64,000 nt of DNA, taken from assembly GCA_029582265.1 (NCBI GenBank), contig CM055816.1, positions 33,000,545 to 33,064,544 on the forward strand, written 5' to 3'. Below the pieces are notes generated by a model that was not told the origin of the DNA, searched no databases, and saw only the letters and a program-made list of their open reading frames with translations. This DNA is from Zoroaster sp. YZ-2022 (Eukaryota > Echinodermata > Asteroidea > Forcipulatida > Zoroasteridae). Positions 1 to 13,700 of the stretch are shown piece by piece. Both the position numbers and the translations under genes were made by a program. Numbering within the stretch: position 1 is the stretch's first letter; every line of letters begins with the position of its first letter.

Positions 1-3000
1 TATTGTTGTGATTAAAAGACAAATACGAATGAAATTATTTCTAGCGATTTGCTATAATTTTAAAAGTTTTATGGGTACCGACAAATTTATATCCAAATTA
101 AAGCTTAGGTTCTCTCTCTTTAGGAAATCACATGACTTTTATATTTAGACAATTTCTTCATATACTCCAAACGGCCTCCATGCACACACTGGCCCTAAGT
201 AAAATACCGTCAATAATACGGGGCCAACTCAGGGCAGACAGCCTATATATTGCTGTGATTAAAAGACAAATACGAATGAAATTATTTCTATGACAGTTAT
301 AACTTTAAAAGTTTTATGAGAGCCGACAATTTATATCCAAATTAAAAGCTTAGGTTCTCCTACTTTTAGGAAATCAAGGACTTTTTACATTTAGACACTT
401 TCTTCACCTTAAACGGCCTCCATGCACACAGAGCCCTCCGCAACACTGTCAAAATACGGGCCATAACTTAGGGTAGATAGCCCATATTGTTGTGATTAAA
501 ACACAACATACGAATGAAATTATTTCTAGCGACGGTTATAACTTTAAAAGTTTTGAGAGGGAGACAAATTCATCCAAATTAAAAGCTATGGTTCTCCTCT
601 TTTAGGAAATCACCATGACACACTTTTTAGCAATTTAGACACCATACCTGTTTCCGCACACTTGCCAGCCTTCAGTAAAATATCATTGTCAAAATACGGG
701 CCATAACTCAGGGTAGAGCAGCCTATATTATTGTTGTGATTAAAACACAAATACGAATGAAATTATCTCTAGCGACGGTTATAACTTTTAAAAGTTTTTA
801 TGAGTGCTGACAAATTTATATCCAAATTAAGCAGCTTACTTCCTCTTTAGAAAAATCACATGACTTTTTACATTTCGATAATTTCTTCATACCTTAATGG
901 CCTCCTGCATGCACACTGGGAGCTCCTCCGCAAAAATACCGTCATAATACGGGCCATAAACCCAGGTAAGACATCCCATATTGTTGCATTAAAGACAAAT
1001 ACGAATGAAATTATTTCTAGCGACGGTTATAATCTCTTTAAAACATTGTTATGAGTGCCGACAAATTTATATCCAAATTAAAGCTTAGGTTCTCCTTTAG
1101 AAATCATATGACTTTTACATTTCGATAATTTCTTCTATACTCTAAATGGCACTCCATGACAATACCGAGCCCTCCGCAAAATACTGTCAAAAATACGGGC
1201 CATAACCTCAGGGTAGACAGCTCATATTGTTGTGATTAAACACAAATACGAATAGAAATTATTTCTAGCGACAGTTATAACTTTAAAAAAGTTTTAAGAG
1301 GCCGACAAAGTTATATCCAAATTAAAGCTTAGGATCTCCTCTTTTGGGAAATCACATGAGCTTTTACATTTAGAAAATTTCTTCATACTTTACAATGGCC
1401 TCAGCCATGCACACAGAGCCCTCCGCAAAACACTGTCAAAATACGGGCCATAACTTGAGGGTAGACAGCCTATATTGTTGTGATTAAAACACAAATACAG
1501 ATATGAAATTATTTCTAGCGACGGTTATAACTTTCTTAAAAAGTTTTTAAGGGAGGCTGACAAATTTCAATATCTCAAATTAAGCTTATGGTTCTCCTCT
1601 TTAGGAAATCATATGACTTTTACATTTTAGACAATTTCTTCATACCTTAAGCCTCCATGCACACTTAGCCCTCAGTAAAAAATACCCGTCAAAATACGGG
1701 GCCATAACTCAGGGTAGACAGCCGATATTGTTTATTGATTAAACACAAATACGAATTAATTATTTCTAACGACGGTTATAACTTTAGAAACGTTTTTAAG
1801 GGAGGCCGATTTCAAATTTATATCCAAATTAAAGCTTAGCTTCTCCTCTTTTAAAAATCACATGACTTTACATTTCGATAATTTGTCTTCATATATTAAA
1901 ATGGCCTCTATGCACACCATGAGCCCTCCTGCAAAAATACTGTCAAAATACGGGCCATAACTCAGGGTGTAGACATCCTATATTGTTGTAGATTAAAAGA
2001 CAAATACAGATGAAATGCTTTCAAGCGACAGTTATAACTTAAACAATTGTTAAGGAAGTACGACAAATTTATATCCAAATTAAAGCTTTAGGTTCTCTCA
2101 TGTTTTAGGAAATCTTGTACGATGACTACATTTAGATAATTTCTTCACCTACATAAATGAAGCCTCCATGCACACTGCCAGCCCTCAGTAAATACTCTCA
2201 AATGCATACGTGCTATAACTCAGGTGTAGACAGCCTATATTGTTTGTGATTAAAACACAAATACAGATGAAATTATTTTCTAGCGACAGTTGCTTAACTT
2301 TAAAAGTTTTTTTAAGGGAGGCCGACAACTTTATATCAAATTAAAAGCTTAGTTTCTCCTGAATTTTAAAATCACATGACTTTTACATTTAGATAATTTC
2401 TTCGCCCATAAATGGCCTCCATGCACACTGAACCCTCCGCGCAAAAATACTGTCAAAAATACGTGCCATAACTCAGGGTAGAACAGCCTATATTGTTGGT
2501 GATTAAAACACAAATACGAATAGAAATTATTTCTAGCGACGGTTATAACTTTAAAAGTTTTATGTGGAGGCCGACAAATTTATATCCAAATTAAAGCTTA
2601 GGTTCTCCTCTTTTAGAAATCACATGACTTTGTTACATTTCGACAATTTCTTCATACCTTAAATGGCCTCCATGCGAATACAGAGCCTCACAAAATACTG
2701 TCAAAATACCGGGCCATAACTCAGGGTAGAACCAACCTATATTGTTGTGATTAAAACACAAATACAGAATGAAATTGATTAGCGCGACAGTTTATAACTT
2801 TTAAAAAAGTTTTAAGGAGGCTGACAAATTTATATATCCAAATTAAAGCTTAGGATCTACTTTTAGGAAATCACATGACTTTTACATTTAGAAAATTTCT
2901 TCATACCCAAATGGCCTCCATAAAACACACAGAGCCACTCCATGCAAAATACGATGTGAAAATACCTGGGCCCATAACTCAGGGTAGACAGCCGACATTA

Positions 3001-6000
3001 TTGTTGGGTGATTAAAACACAAATACCGAATGAAATTATTTCTAGCGACGGTTATAACTTTAAAGTTTTTAAGGGAGGCCGACAAATTTATATCCAAATT
3101 AAAAGCTTAGGTTCTCCTCTTTTGAAATCACATGACTTTTACATTTAGCCTACAATTTATTCATACCTTAACCATTATCTCCTTATGCACACAGAGCCCT
3201 CCGCAAAATACTGTCAAAAGCACAGGCCATAACTTAGGGTGAACAGCCTATATTGTGATTAAAACACAAATGTTTACAATGATGAAACTATTTCTAGCGA
3301 CGGTTATAACTTTAAAAGTTTTTGAAAAGGGGAGGCGGGAGCATGACAAATTTACTATCCAAATTAAAGCTATGGTTCTCCTCTTTTGGGAAATCACATG
3401 ACTTTTACATTTGAACAATTTCTTCTTCATACCTTAAACGGCCTCCATGCACACTCAGCCCAGCCCTCAGTAAAATACTGTCAAAATACAGCGCCATAAC
3501 TCAGGGTGAACAGCCTATATTGTTATTTGATTAAAAGACAAATACGAATGAAATTATTTCTAGCGACAGTTATAACTTAAAAAAGCTTTTAAGGGAAATG
3601 AAACAAATTTATATCCAAATTAAACAGCTTAGCTTCTCCTCTTTTAGAAAAATCACATGACTTTACATTTCGATAATTTCTTCATACCTTAAATGGCCTC
3701 CATGAAAACACTGAGCCCTCCGCAAAATACTGTCAAAATACGTGGCCATAACTCCAGGTAGAGCATCCCTATGTTGTTGTGATTAAAAGACAAATACAGG
3801 CCAGAAATTATTTCTAGCGACAGTTATAACTTAAAAATTGTTAAAGGAGGCCGACAAATTTATATCCAAATTAAAGCTTAGGTTCTTTCTCCTCGTTTAG
3901 GAAATCACTTGAGCTTTTACATTTAGATAATTTCTTCATACCTTAAAATGGCCTCCCATGCACACTGGAAGCCCTCCGCAAAATACGGTCAAAATACATG
4001 CCATAACTCAGGGTAGACAGCCCATATTGTTGACATGATTAAAAACACAAATACGAATTAAGAGTATTTCTAGCGACGGTTATAACTTTCGAAAAGATTT
4101 TAAGGATATGACAAATTTATATCCAAATTAAAGCTTAGGTTCTCCTGTTTTAGGAAATCACACATGACTTGACATTTAGATAATTTCTTCATACCTGTAA
4201 ATGGCCCATCCATGCACCGAGCCCCTCCGCATAAATACGGTCAAAATACGTGCCACTTAACTCAGGGTAGACAGCCTATATTGTTGTGATTAAACACAAT
4301 ACATGAATGAAATTATTTTCTAGCGACGGTTATAACTTTTAAAAGTTTTTTAAGGGAGGCCAAACAATTTATATCAAATTAAAGCTTAGGTTTCTCCTCT
4401 TTTTAGGAAATCACGCATGACTTTACATTTCTGATAATTTCTTCATACCTTAAATGGCCTCCAGCATGCACACTCGAGCCTCCTCCGCAAAATACTGTCA
4501 AAATACGGGCCTACATAACTCAGGGTAGACAGCCTATATTGTTGTGATTAAAACACAAATACGAATGAAATTATTTCTAGCGACGGTTATAACTTTACAA
4601 GTTTTTAAGGGAGGCCGACAAATTTATATCCAAATTAAAGCTTGGGATCTTCCTCTTTTGCGGGAAATCACATAGACTTTTACATTTAGAAAATTTCTTC
4701 ATACCTTTAAATGGCCTCCACAGTGCACACAGAGCCCTCCCGCAAAATACACAGCGAAATACAGGCCATAACTCCAGGGTAGACAGCCTATTATTGTTGT
4801 GATTAAAACACAAATACGAATGAAACTATTTCTAGCGACGGTTATAACTTTAAAAGTTTTTAAGGGGAGGCCGATTCAAATTATATCCAAATTAAAAGCT
4901 TAGGTTCTCCTCTTTTAGGAAATCATACGAAGCTTTTACATTTAGACAATTTCTTCATACCTTAAACGGCCTCCATGCACACTTAGCCCTCCTGCAAAAG
5001 CCTACTGTTAAAAATACAGGCCCATAACTCGAAGGTGAGATAACCCTATATTGTTGTGATTAAAACACAACATACAGATAGAAATTATTCTTGACGGTTA
5101 TAACTTTAAAAGTTTTTAAGGGAGGCCGACAAAATTTATATATCCAAAATAAAGCTTGGGGTTCTCCCTCTTTTAGGAAATCACATGACTTTTACATTTC
5201 GACAATTTCTTCATACCTTAAGCTCCATGCACACTAGCCCTCCAGTAAAATACTGTCAAAATACATGGGCTGGCCTGCTTTCGGTGTAGACAGCCTATAT
5301 TGTTGTGATTTAAAACACAAATACATGAATGCAAATTATTTCTAGCGACACGTTATAACTTTTAAAAGTTTTATGAGGCCACGACAAATTTATATCCAAA
5401 TTAAAGCGTTAGCTTCTCCTCTTTTAGAAAAATCATATGACTTTTACATTTCGAAAATACTCTTCATACCACCTTAAATGGCCTCCATGCACTTTTACTG
5501 AGAGCCCTCCGCATAAAATACTGTTCAAAATACGGGCCATAACTCAGGGTAGATAGCCTATATTGTTGTGATGGCTTAACACAAATACAGATGAAACTAT
5601 TTCTAGCGACGTCAGTTATAACTTTAAAAAGTTTTAAGGAGGCCGACAAATTTATATCCAAATTAAAGCTTAGGAGTTCTCCCTCTTTTAGGAAATCACA
5701 TGATTTTTACATTTTAGACAATTTCTTCATACTCTTAAAACGGCCTCCATAATAATTTAGCCCTCAGTAAAATACGGTCCAAAAACATACGGGCCACATA
5801 ACTCAGGGTAGACAGCCTATATTGTTGTGATTAAAAGACAGAATACAGATGAAATTTTATTTCTAGCGACAGTTATAATTCTTTACATAGTTTTTAAGGA
5901 GGCCGACAAATTTATATCCAAATTAAAGCTTAGGTTCTCCTCTTTTAGGAAATCACATGACTTTTACATTTCGATAATTTCTTCATACCTTAAAATGGCC

Positions 6001-6852
6001 TCAATGCACACTGAGCCCTCCACCAGCTACTGTCAAAATACGTGCCATAACTTGGGGTAGACAGCCTATATTGTTGTGATTAAAACACAAATACAGATAA
6101 AATTATTTCAAGCATCGGTTATAACTTTAAAAGTTTTTTAAGGGAGACCGACATAATTTATATCAGAATTAAAAACAGAGTTCTCCTCTTTTGGAAATCA
6201 TGACTTTTACATTTGAACAATTTCTTCGTACCTTAAACGGCACTCCATGCACTGAACCTCAGTAAAATACCACGGTCAAAAATACGGAGCCGCTCAGGGT
6301 AGACAGCCTGTATTGTTGTGAGTTAAAACACAGATACGAGATAGATTTATTTCTAGCGACAGTTATAGCACTTTACAAGATTTTAAGGGGGCCGACAATT
6401 TATATCAAATTAAAGCTTAGGTTCTCCTCTTTTGAAATCACGCCCGACTTTTACAATTCGATAATTTCTTCATACCTTCGTAAGCGCCGCCATGCACACT
6501 GGAGCCCTCCGCAAAATACTGTCAAAATACGTGACGCCATAACTCAGGGTAGACAGCCTATATTGTTGTGATTAAAACACAAATACAGAATGAAATTATT
6601 TTCAAGCGACGGTTATAACTTTAAAGTTTTTAAGGAGGCCGTGGAATTTATATCAAATTAAAGCTTGGGTTCTCCTCTTTAGAAATCACATGACTTTTAC
6701 ATTTAGACCAATTTCTTCCTTACCTTAAACGGCCTCCATGCACTTTAGAGCCCTCCGCAAAATACTGTCAAAATACAGGCCATAACTGGGGTAGACAGCC
6801 CTATATTGTTGTGATTAAAAACACAAATACAGATAAATTATTTCTAGCGACG
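1..6852. repeat. ~243-bp satellite array, about 28 degraded copies
   Basis: Head-to-tail copies of a unit of about 243 bp recur from base 1 to the gap. Landmarks in nearly every copy are TATTGTTGTGATTAAAA, TTATTTCTAGCGACGG, ACAAATTTATATCCAAATTA and GGCCATAACTCAGGGTAGAC. Copies differ mainly by one-base insertions and deletions spread evenly, unlike the cleaner repeats elsewhere in the window. That pattern suggests uncorrected long-read sequence as much as true divergence. The array probably lies in an intron of the Tie-like gene, whose later exons must be beyond base 1. No coding exon was seen in it; the short open frames here are chance. Confidence 0.95.
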
Positions 6853-7352
6853 NNNNNNNNNNNNNNNNNNNNNNNNNNNNNNNNNNNNNNNNNNNNNNNN
6901 NNNNNNNNNNNNNNNNNNNNNNNNNNNNNNNNNNNNNNNNNNNNNNNNNNNNNNNNNNNNNNNNNNNNNNNNNNNNNNNNNNNNNNNNNNNNNNNNNNNN
7001 NNNNNNNNNNNNNNNNNNNNNNNNNNNNNNNNNNNNNNNNNNNNNNNNNNNNNNNNNNNNNNNNNNNNNNNNNNNNNNNNNNNNNNNNNNNNNNNNNNNN
7101 NNNNNNNNNNNNNNNNNNNNNNNNNNNNNNNNNNNNNNNNNNNNNNNNNNNNNNNNNNNNNNNNNNNNNNNNNNNNNNNNNNNNNNNNNNNNNNNNNNNN
7201 NNNNNNNNNNNNNNNNNNNNNNNNNNNNNNNNNNNNNNNNNNNNNNNNNNNNNNNNNNNNNNNNNNNNNNNNNNNNNNNNNNNNNNNNNNNNNNNNNNNN
7301 NNNNNNNNNNNNNNNNNNNNNNNNNNNNNNNNNNNNNNNNNNNNNNNNNNNN
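6853..7352. other. Assembly gap of 500 N
   Basis: Exactly 500 unknown bases follow the 243-bp satellite. The round size suggests a placeholder, so the real satellite may be longer or shorter. Confidence 0.99.
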
Positions 7353-7362
7353 GAAAAGGGGT

Positions 7363-7560
7363 CCGGAGGCAGTTTTTGGGTTGTGTTTGATTAGCCCTAT
7401 ATGCGCTGTAATGGCAGCAATTGAGCTGTATACTTCCCCAGAGAGGTGTGATGGTTTCAGGAATGATTTATGAGCTTGATGAGCAGGGGTAATAATAATG
7501 TGCCTTGAGCACCAGTTTGGTGGATACGTGCGCTATGTAAGTCCACATTATTATTATTAA
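7363..7560 (+). mobile_element. tRNA-derived SINE, 3' part
   Basis: The sequence ends in GTGGATACGTGCGCTATGTA followed by an (ATT)n tail, and its body matches the SINE at 55110-55465 (shared TTTGATTAG, CCAGAG-GGT, GAGCAGGGGTAATAATAATG segments). The tRNA-like head is lost into the gap. It sits next to exon 5 of the Tie-like gene. Confidence 0.7.
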
Positions 7561-7571
7561 ATATGACTTAC

Positions 7572-7724
7572 CAGTCTCACAATCAAGTCCCTGGTACCCA
7601 GCAGCACAACTGCAGCCGTAGGGATCTGGTAAGCAAAACAACTTTCCTTCGCAGTTAGTACCAGGCAGTCCACCAGTATCACAGCGAAGGCTGCCATCTT
7701 GGCCAAAGCGGTTGGGTCCTAACA
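7572..7724 (-). CDS. TIE1/2: Tie-like exon 5: EGF module 2
   Basis: The exon encodes 51 codons in phase 1-1, with acceptor TTATTTAG and donor GTAAGT. The segment LFCLPDPYGCSCAAGYQGLD is nearly diagnostic for the second EGF module of Tie receptors. Six cysteines are present; two found in vertebrate copies near the start are missing. It is the last exon of this gene in the window. Confidence 0.92.
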
Positions 7725-10700
7725 CTAAATAAAAATACAACAATTACGAGGTTGGATGATAATATTCAAAATTATGGTGACAACCTTCATAAAGCTTGGT
7801 CGATAACATGATAATATCGAATATCGTGACACCTTGTTTTGTTCGATTACGATATCGAGAACCTTTTCAAGATATCGGCAAATCAAGAAATATTTTTAAA
7901 ATATAGCACGATTAAAAAAATCATGATTGTGAGTAAACTCTGAAATTCCATGAAAAACAAAATTAGGCCAGTCTTTTCAAGCTTTCAGAAGTGAGAAACA
8001 AAATTAAGCTATAAGTTTTGAGGCTTTGCATGGTGGAATATCGATATCGTTTTGGTTTGCGGTAACACCATGTGTTTATCTCAACTAACGTGAAGCTGAG
8101 ATACAGGTTCTGAAAAGAACCGTATCGCACAACTCGTATCTCAACCTTCGTTAAGTGAGAAAGGTTCAAGGGAGAACCAATTCGGGCAACTTCGTTTTTT
8201 CTACTGTCGCTAAGTGAGAAATATGGTTCAGGCAGAACCACGGGGACTTCACGGGTTAATATGGTTCAGGGAGAACCATAGGGACTTCACGGGTTATTCT
8301 CAACGTTTCGATTAGCCTGCTCTAATCTTCTTCAGGAGAATGAAGAGGTTTGCCGATGCAACTCCTGAAGTAGTATTTGCTGGGATTATGTGTAAACCGG
8401 AGCACAGCCTTACCCAAAGCACTATACAGGCACCTCCGTCCGTCCAGCTCGAAATGCCCAAGATTCTTTGGCCTACCAAAGATTCATAAACCAGACAGAC
8501 CGCTCCGACCGATTGTCTCATCCCAAGGTTCCCCCACGTATAACCTCGCCCAACACTTGACAAGGCTCTTACACCCACTCGTGGGTAAGACGCCCCACCA
8601 TGTACCTAATTCAGCAGGGTTTATCAACATCATAAAGGGAACCATATTGCAGCCTTCCGACACGCTAGTGAGTTTTGACGTCAAGTCATTATTCACCAAT
8701 GTACCGACAGACGAGGCTATCCTCGTAACCAAGTCGATACTTTCAACATGATAGCACGCTCCGAACGAACCAGCCTAACGCCAGATCAAATCAGATCTAC
8801 TTTCATTATGTGAAATCCACATACTTCCAATGGAGACTTACTATCAACAGTCATTGGGCACTCCAATGGGATCCCCGATATCCTCGGTCCTAGCAAACAT
8901 CTTCATGGAAGATTTCAACAGAAAGCACTCGAGACGGCACGATACAAACCCAAACTATGGCTTCGATACGTAGATGATACTTTCATCATTTGGCAGCACG
9001 GTTCCGACAAACTGAGTGACTTCCTCGGTCACCTCAACCAGCAACATTCGAGCATTCAATTCACCATGGAAACTGAGACATCCGACTCGTTACCTTTCCT
9101 TGATGTACTCATTTCCAAACGGGTTGATGGCTCACTTGGGCATTCGGTTTACAGAAAACCCACACACAGACCGCTACCTAAATGCCCGGTCGCTTCACCC
9201 ACCATCCGTGAAATCCTCCGTGAATCGCACCCTACTTGAAGGGCACACACTATCAGTGATAAAGAGCACTTGCCATCCGAGTTGAAACATCTTAACGCCG
9301 TGTTAAGAGACAATGGGTACAGACCTGATAAGCAAGTTCCTCCCGGTAGGAACGCTCCACGATCCTCTGGCGCAACCGAAAAGAAAAAAAACATTGCCGT
9401 GCTACCGTACATCGCCACACTTCACAAGATTCAGCGTATCCTGAGGAAGCTGACATTAAGGTTCTACTACCGGACTCGAAACAAGTTGGAAACGAAGTTA
9501 CACACCCACAAGGACAGACATGATCCCAGCCGTCAAGCTGGGGTCTACCGACCTTGTACTTGTGGGAAAGTGTACATTGGCAAGACCGGCAGAGACCTTA
9601 CGACCAGGCTCAAGGAACACAAGGCCCACGGCCAGAGGGGAATGTGACAAATCTGCGATCATCAAACACTCCACCGATTTGGACCATATCATTGGCTGGC
9701 AGAATGCAAAGATCATAGCCCGGAAAAGCACTGGTACACCCGTCAGTATCAGAGAGGCTATTGAGATTCATAAACATGACACTGTCCCCAGGACATCGGC
9801 TATTTCATCAGCAACATTTGGCATTCAATCCTACCATCCACCAACACCCACACCCCACTGTCAACTGATACGCCTCAGCGAGCAGGCAACTCACACACAG
9901 CAGGCGGAAACACACACAACAAGAACAATGCCACGGTGGCAACCAATCACATCACACAACAGTAGCACCAATCGGAACACTTCCCATTCTACACATAATC
10001 CCAGCAAATACTACTTAAGGAGTTGCATCGGCAAACCTCTTCATTCTCCTGAAGAAGATTAGAGCAGGCTAATCGAAACGTTGAGAATAACCCGTGAAGT
10101 CCCTATGGTTCTCCCTGAACCATATTAACCCGTGAAGTCCCCGTGGTTCTGCCTGAACCATATTTCTCACTTAGCGACAGTAGAGAAAAAGCAGTTGCCG
10201 AATTGGTTCTCCCTTGAACCTTTCTCACTTAACGAAGGTTGAGATACGAGTTGTGCGATACGGTTCTTTTCAGAACCTGTATCTCAGCTTCACGTTAGTT
10301 GAGATAAACACATGGTGTTACCGCAAACCGAAATGATAAAATTAAGCTACTTCAGTGGTTAGCCGACTGTCGGATCACAAAGGAGCCGCCATACAGGATC
10401 CAGACCCAGAACTCTGTTGTTTCTCTTAATCCACTGCCACTCAAAGAAATCTATTCAGATGTTAAGGGTTGGGAATTGAAGACGTACCTGTGGTTGTTGG
10501 CTCCAAAGCAATCATGCATGAATGGAAAAAAAAATTGTAATACTATCGAAAATCACGATACATGTTTGACGATATATCGTGGATGAAAAAATTGATATCG
10601 TCCAAGCTTACATGGGAGGCCTATGAAGGTGTCATTGTCACCAAATTGGGTTTCCTGATGAGGGCCTATAGTATCCTCATTGGGAGAATAGGGTTTCAAT

Positions 10701-13700
10701 CAGGATAAAATTATCTCCCAAATCTCAATAAGGATAGTATAATAAACTGAAACTTTATTAGGGCTAAACACTGTAACAGGGTCAATGACAATTATACTAT
10801 CCTTATTGGGATATACTTTGATCCCAATTAAAAGATGAAACTTTCAAGTATCTGGTTTTTGGTCTCCGCCGGTCGGCATTTTTACTTTACTTTTTTTTTG
10901 CTATGAAACGATGTCACATGTCCAATTGCAGCCAAAATTGCTGGATTGATTGGAATTCTGCCGTGCTGTTTTAAATGACTTTTTCACATAGGGGTATGAA
11001 TGTTTGTCTGATTTGTGAGGCCTCTCTTAGTCTTTAGCCATCATACTTTGTGTATGGGAAATTTGGTCTGGTTCCAACAACCGTATATAATGTTACATTT
11101 ATCACGTATTTCACTGATTGGCCCCCCAAAAAAGATTACCAAAAATAAAAATAAAAAATTGCGTCTCCGATTTTGAAGCTGACCTTTGACCACAAACCGG
11201 AGACTTTGGCCTAACCCTTAACCCCCCTCCAGGCATTTCAAAGGCACCCTGCTGAACACAATGCTACATCAGAAAATGTGCTGAATGTAAACCAGATCTA
11301 GGGCCCTACCACGTAACATTAATGTCAGAACAATGTTTCTTTTGTTCTCTGCTGAGGGCAACAGGATGCAAGAACTTTTTTTATATGTTGCATGTTGTTG
11401 CATTGAGCTGCCATGGTTAGTGTGTATCTAATCATTAGCAGGTGACTAATTGCGGTGACCATGTGAAATTCTCAATTGATCGAGTAACTAACGTTAGGCC
11501 TAGTTCTGAAAAGGACTGGACTTGGAGGTTACCTACAACTCGAAGTTTCGATCAGTAGGCTATGCTCATTCTCCTGAGGACGATCGGAGCATACTGATCG
11601 AAACGTCAAGTTGTAACCTCCAGTTCTTTTCAGAACTAATTACTACTCAATAGAGAATTCCACATGGTGTCACCGCAAGTGGTCTTACATATCCTCTTCA
11701 GCATGCAAAGTTTTACAGAACATTATTTTGGTCATTTTATTTGAGTATCCTCAATTTACCTACATGTAACAAGTATGACTTAGATAAGTTTATGCAACCA
11801 TTAACACGCCATAGTTTTGTAAGTTTTCCGAGAAATGCTAAGCCAATTGGTAAGTGCGTCATTTCACGAGTGCGGCGAATTACGTACATGGACGATACAA
11901 AATTTGCAAGCTGACCATTTTGTCGTCTGCTTCAGTTTTGAACAAACTTCAAAGCAATAAAAACACTTGTGCACAGATACACAAATCTTTCCCATTTAAG
12001 TATCGATAGTGTCTGTCTCTGTTTTTCATAAATTAATTATTACACTCACCTATTTCACAGAACCCACCACTGAATCCAGGCGGACAAATGCAGTCGCCAC
12101 TTTCATCATCACAAATACCGCCATTAAAACAGATTGGACATCCTCTATCACAAGAGGGCGTATCCCAACTATTTTGACTGCATCCTAAAAAGGTGTAGAA
12201 AATAATGAGGTATCAGCTTAATTCAAATAATTTTTTTTTTTTTTTCGTCAACAAATTTGTAATTGAATGCTTTAAATTTGTTGTCTAAGGTGGGGGTGAT
12301 TCTAATCTAAGTTACCAACCCTGCACTAATCCCGCCCTGCCCCCACACCCAAAGGAGTTGTAAACGTTCATCATATTTTCTTCTTTTTCTCCAGGGCCGG
12401 TATTTATCAAGCAACTTAAGTCAAAGTACGGTGCCTAAGTAGGTACTTAAGTAAAATACTATACTTAAGTGGAATTCTCCAAGCTACAATTATCCTACTC
12501 AAATCCACCCCTAAATCTGAGACACCTCTCGGGGTGTCTTAACCCTTTAGATCCCACGGGCTCTAAAAAGAGCCTTTGTTGTGATACGCTTCGATCCCGT
12601 GGGCTCTAAAAGGTGCCGGGAATCGGCGCGGCATGCCCTTGACGCCCACGGCTACTTAATTCACCACCTGAAAATGCTCGAGCGGTTTTTATGTTCGGCG
12701 CCCTCTATTGACAGGATCAGGAATGAAGTGTTTAAAAGTTCATAAAAGAAAAAGCGCGTCACTTTTTGCGGTTTTTCCTGCTAGCGTCCAAGGGCGCAAC
12801 CACGTGTTGAAAGTTGGGGGGGGGGGTCCCAAGCAGCCAATAGCAACGTGATCTGCTGGGGTCTTGGTTCAATATCACGTATTTCAGCGTGTTGATGGAA
12901 GTGTTGCAAATTGTGATGTCATGAATGACATTACTAGGATCATGTATACATAAAATACCAAAATGTTCCAGAAGTTGGGGAGGTCCACATAAAAGTAGGG
13001 GGAGTCGTTACCCCGACCCCCCCAGTGGTTGCGCCCTTGCTAGCGTCCACTCGCTTTCCACGGACATAATGATGGAAACGGACATAATGATGGCATTTTG
13101 GCTGAGATTTTGGCAGACAGTGGCTCAGAATCAGATGACGAAGTAACGGATGACGACAGCACATTAGAACTAGAACTTCCAGCGGAATTCGTTCAAGAGG
13201 TAGGCCTAAATCACAGTAAAAATGAATAACTAACAGTTAACGTTACTCTTCCTGGCCCAATGCAAATTAATGTAATTCACTTATTTTCCTAGGCTATAGC
13301 GTAAATATTTGGATGATTTTTTTATTATGCTAAGGGGGTTACAACTGTTGGAGTTGAGGAATGTAAATTTAGAAAATGGATCCCTTGAATAGGATTGACC
13401 AAATCCCCACCCCCTGGACTGGGTCAAAAAAGTCAGGCACAAAGTGCTCAAGTGAAAATGTACAATTTTTAGTAGTTTGTTGGGGTAATGTTGTATTCAT
13501 TGAAACAGCAAGTTGATGTATAGATATAGCATTAGCATAGAAATTTTAACATCCACCATAGCCGGTCGTGCTATTTAGCGTCAACAAGCTGAAAATGCAC
13601 TCTTACTTAGTCTCAAGCTTCCAAAGAGAATAGCCTCGTATTTGAAAGGCCCTTATATAGTCGTATTATGCAAGAAGTTGGGGAATTCACATTCACAATC

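Larger units (their letters stand above)
7776..10642. mobile_element. Element with imperfect inverted ends, host of the Penelope insertion
   Basis: The left end reads GGTGACAACCTTCATAAAGC and the right end, inverted, GGTGACAATGACACCTTCAT, each followed by AAGCTTGG and CGATA-rich sequence. The superfamily is not identified. The flanks share AAATT but no clean target duplication could be fixed. Confidence 0.45.
7725..12049 (-). other. TIE1/2: Tie-like intron 4, filled with mobile DNA
   Basis: The intron holds an outer element with imperfect inverted ends (GGTGACA...TGTCACC at 7776 and 10642), with many CGATATCG motifs near its ends. Nested in it is a Penelope retroelement (8046-10332). After it come a short ATCCTCATTGGGAGAATAG repeat remnant (10650-10820), a dispersed repeat block (10849-11185), a foldback element (11447-11690) and a dispersed repeat (11763-11910). 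No further coding exon was seen. Confidence 0.7.

Noticed and set aside
1..6852. CRISPR-like array
   Set aside because: The repeats are long and contiguous with no spacers, and the genome is eukaryotic.
6811..7473. A 220-codon frame crossing the gap
   Set aside because: It is mostly unknown bases.
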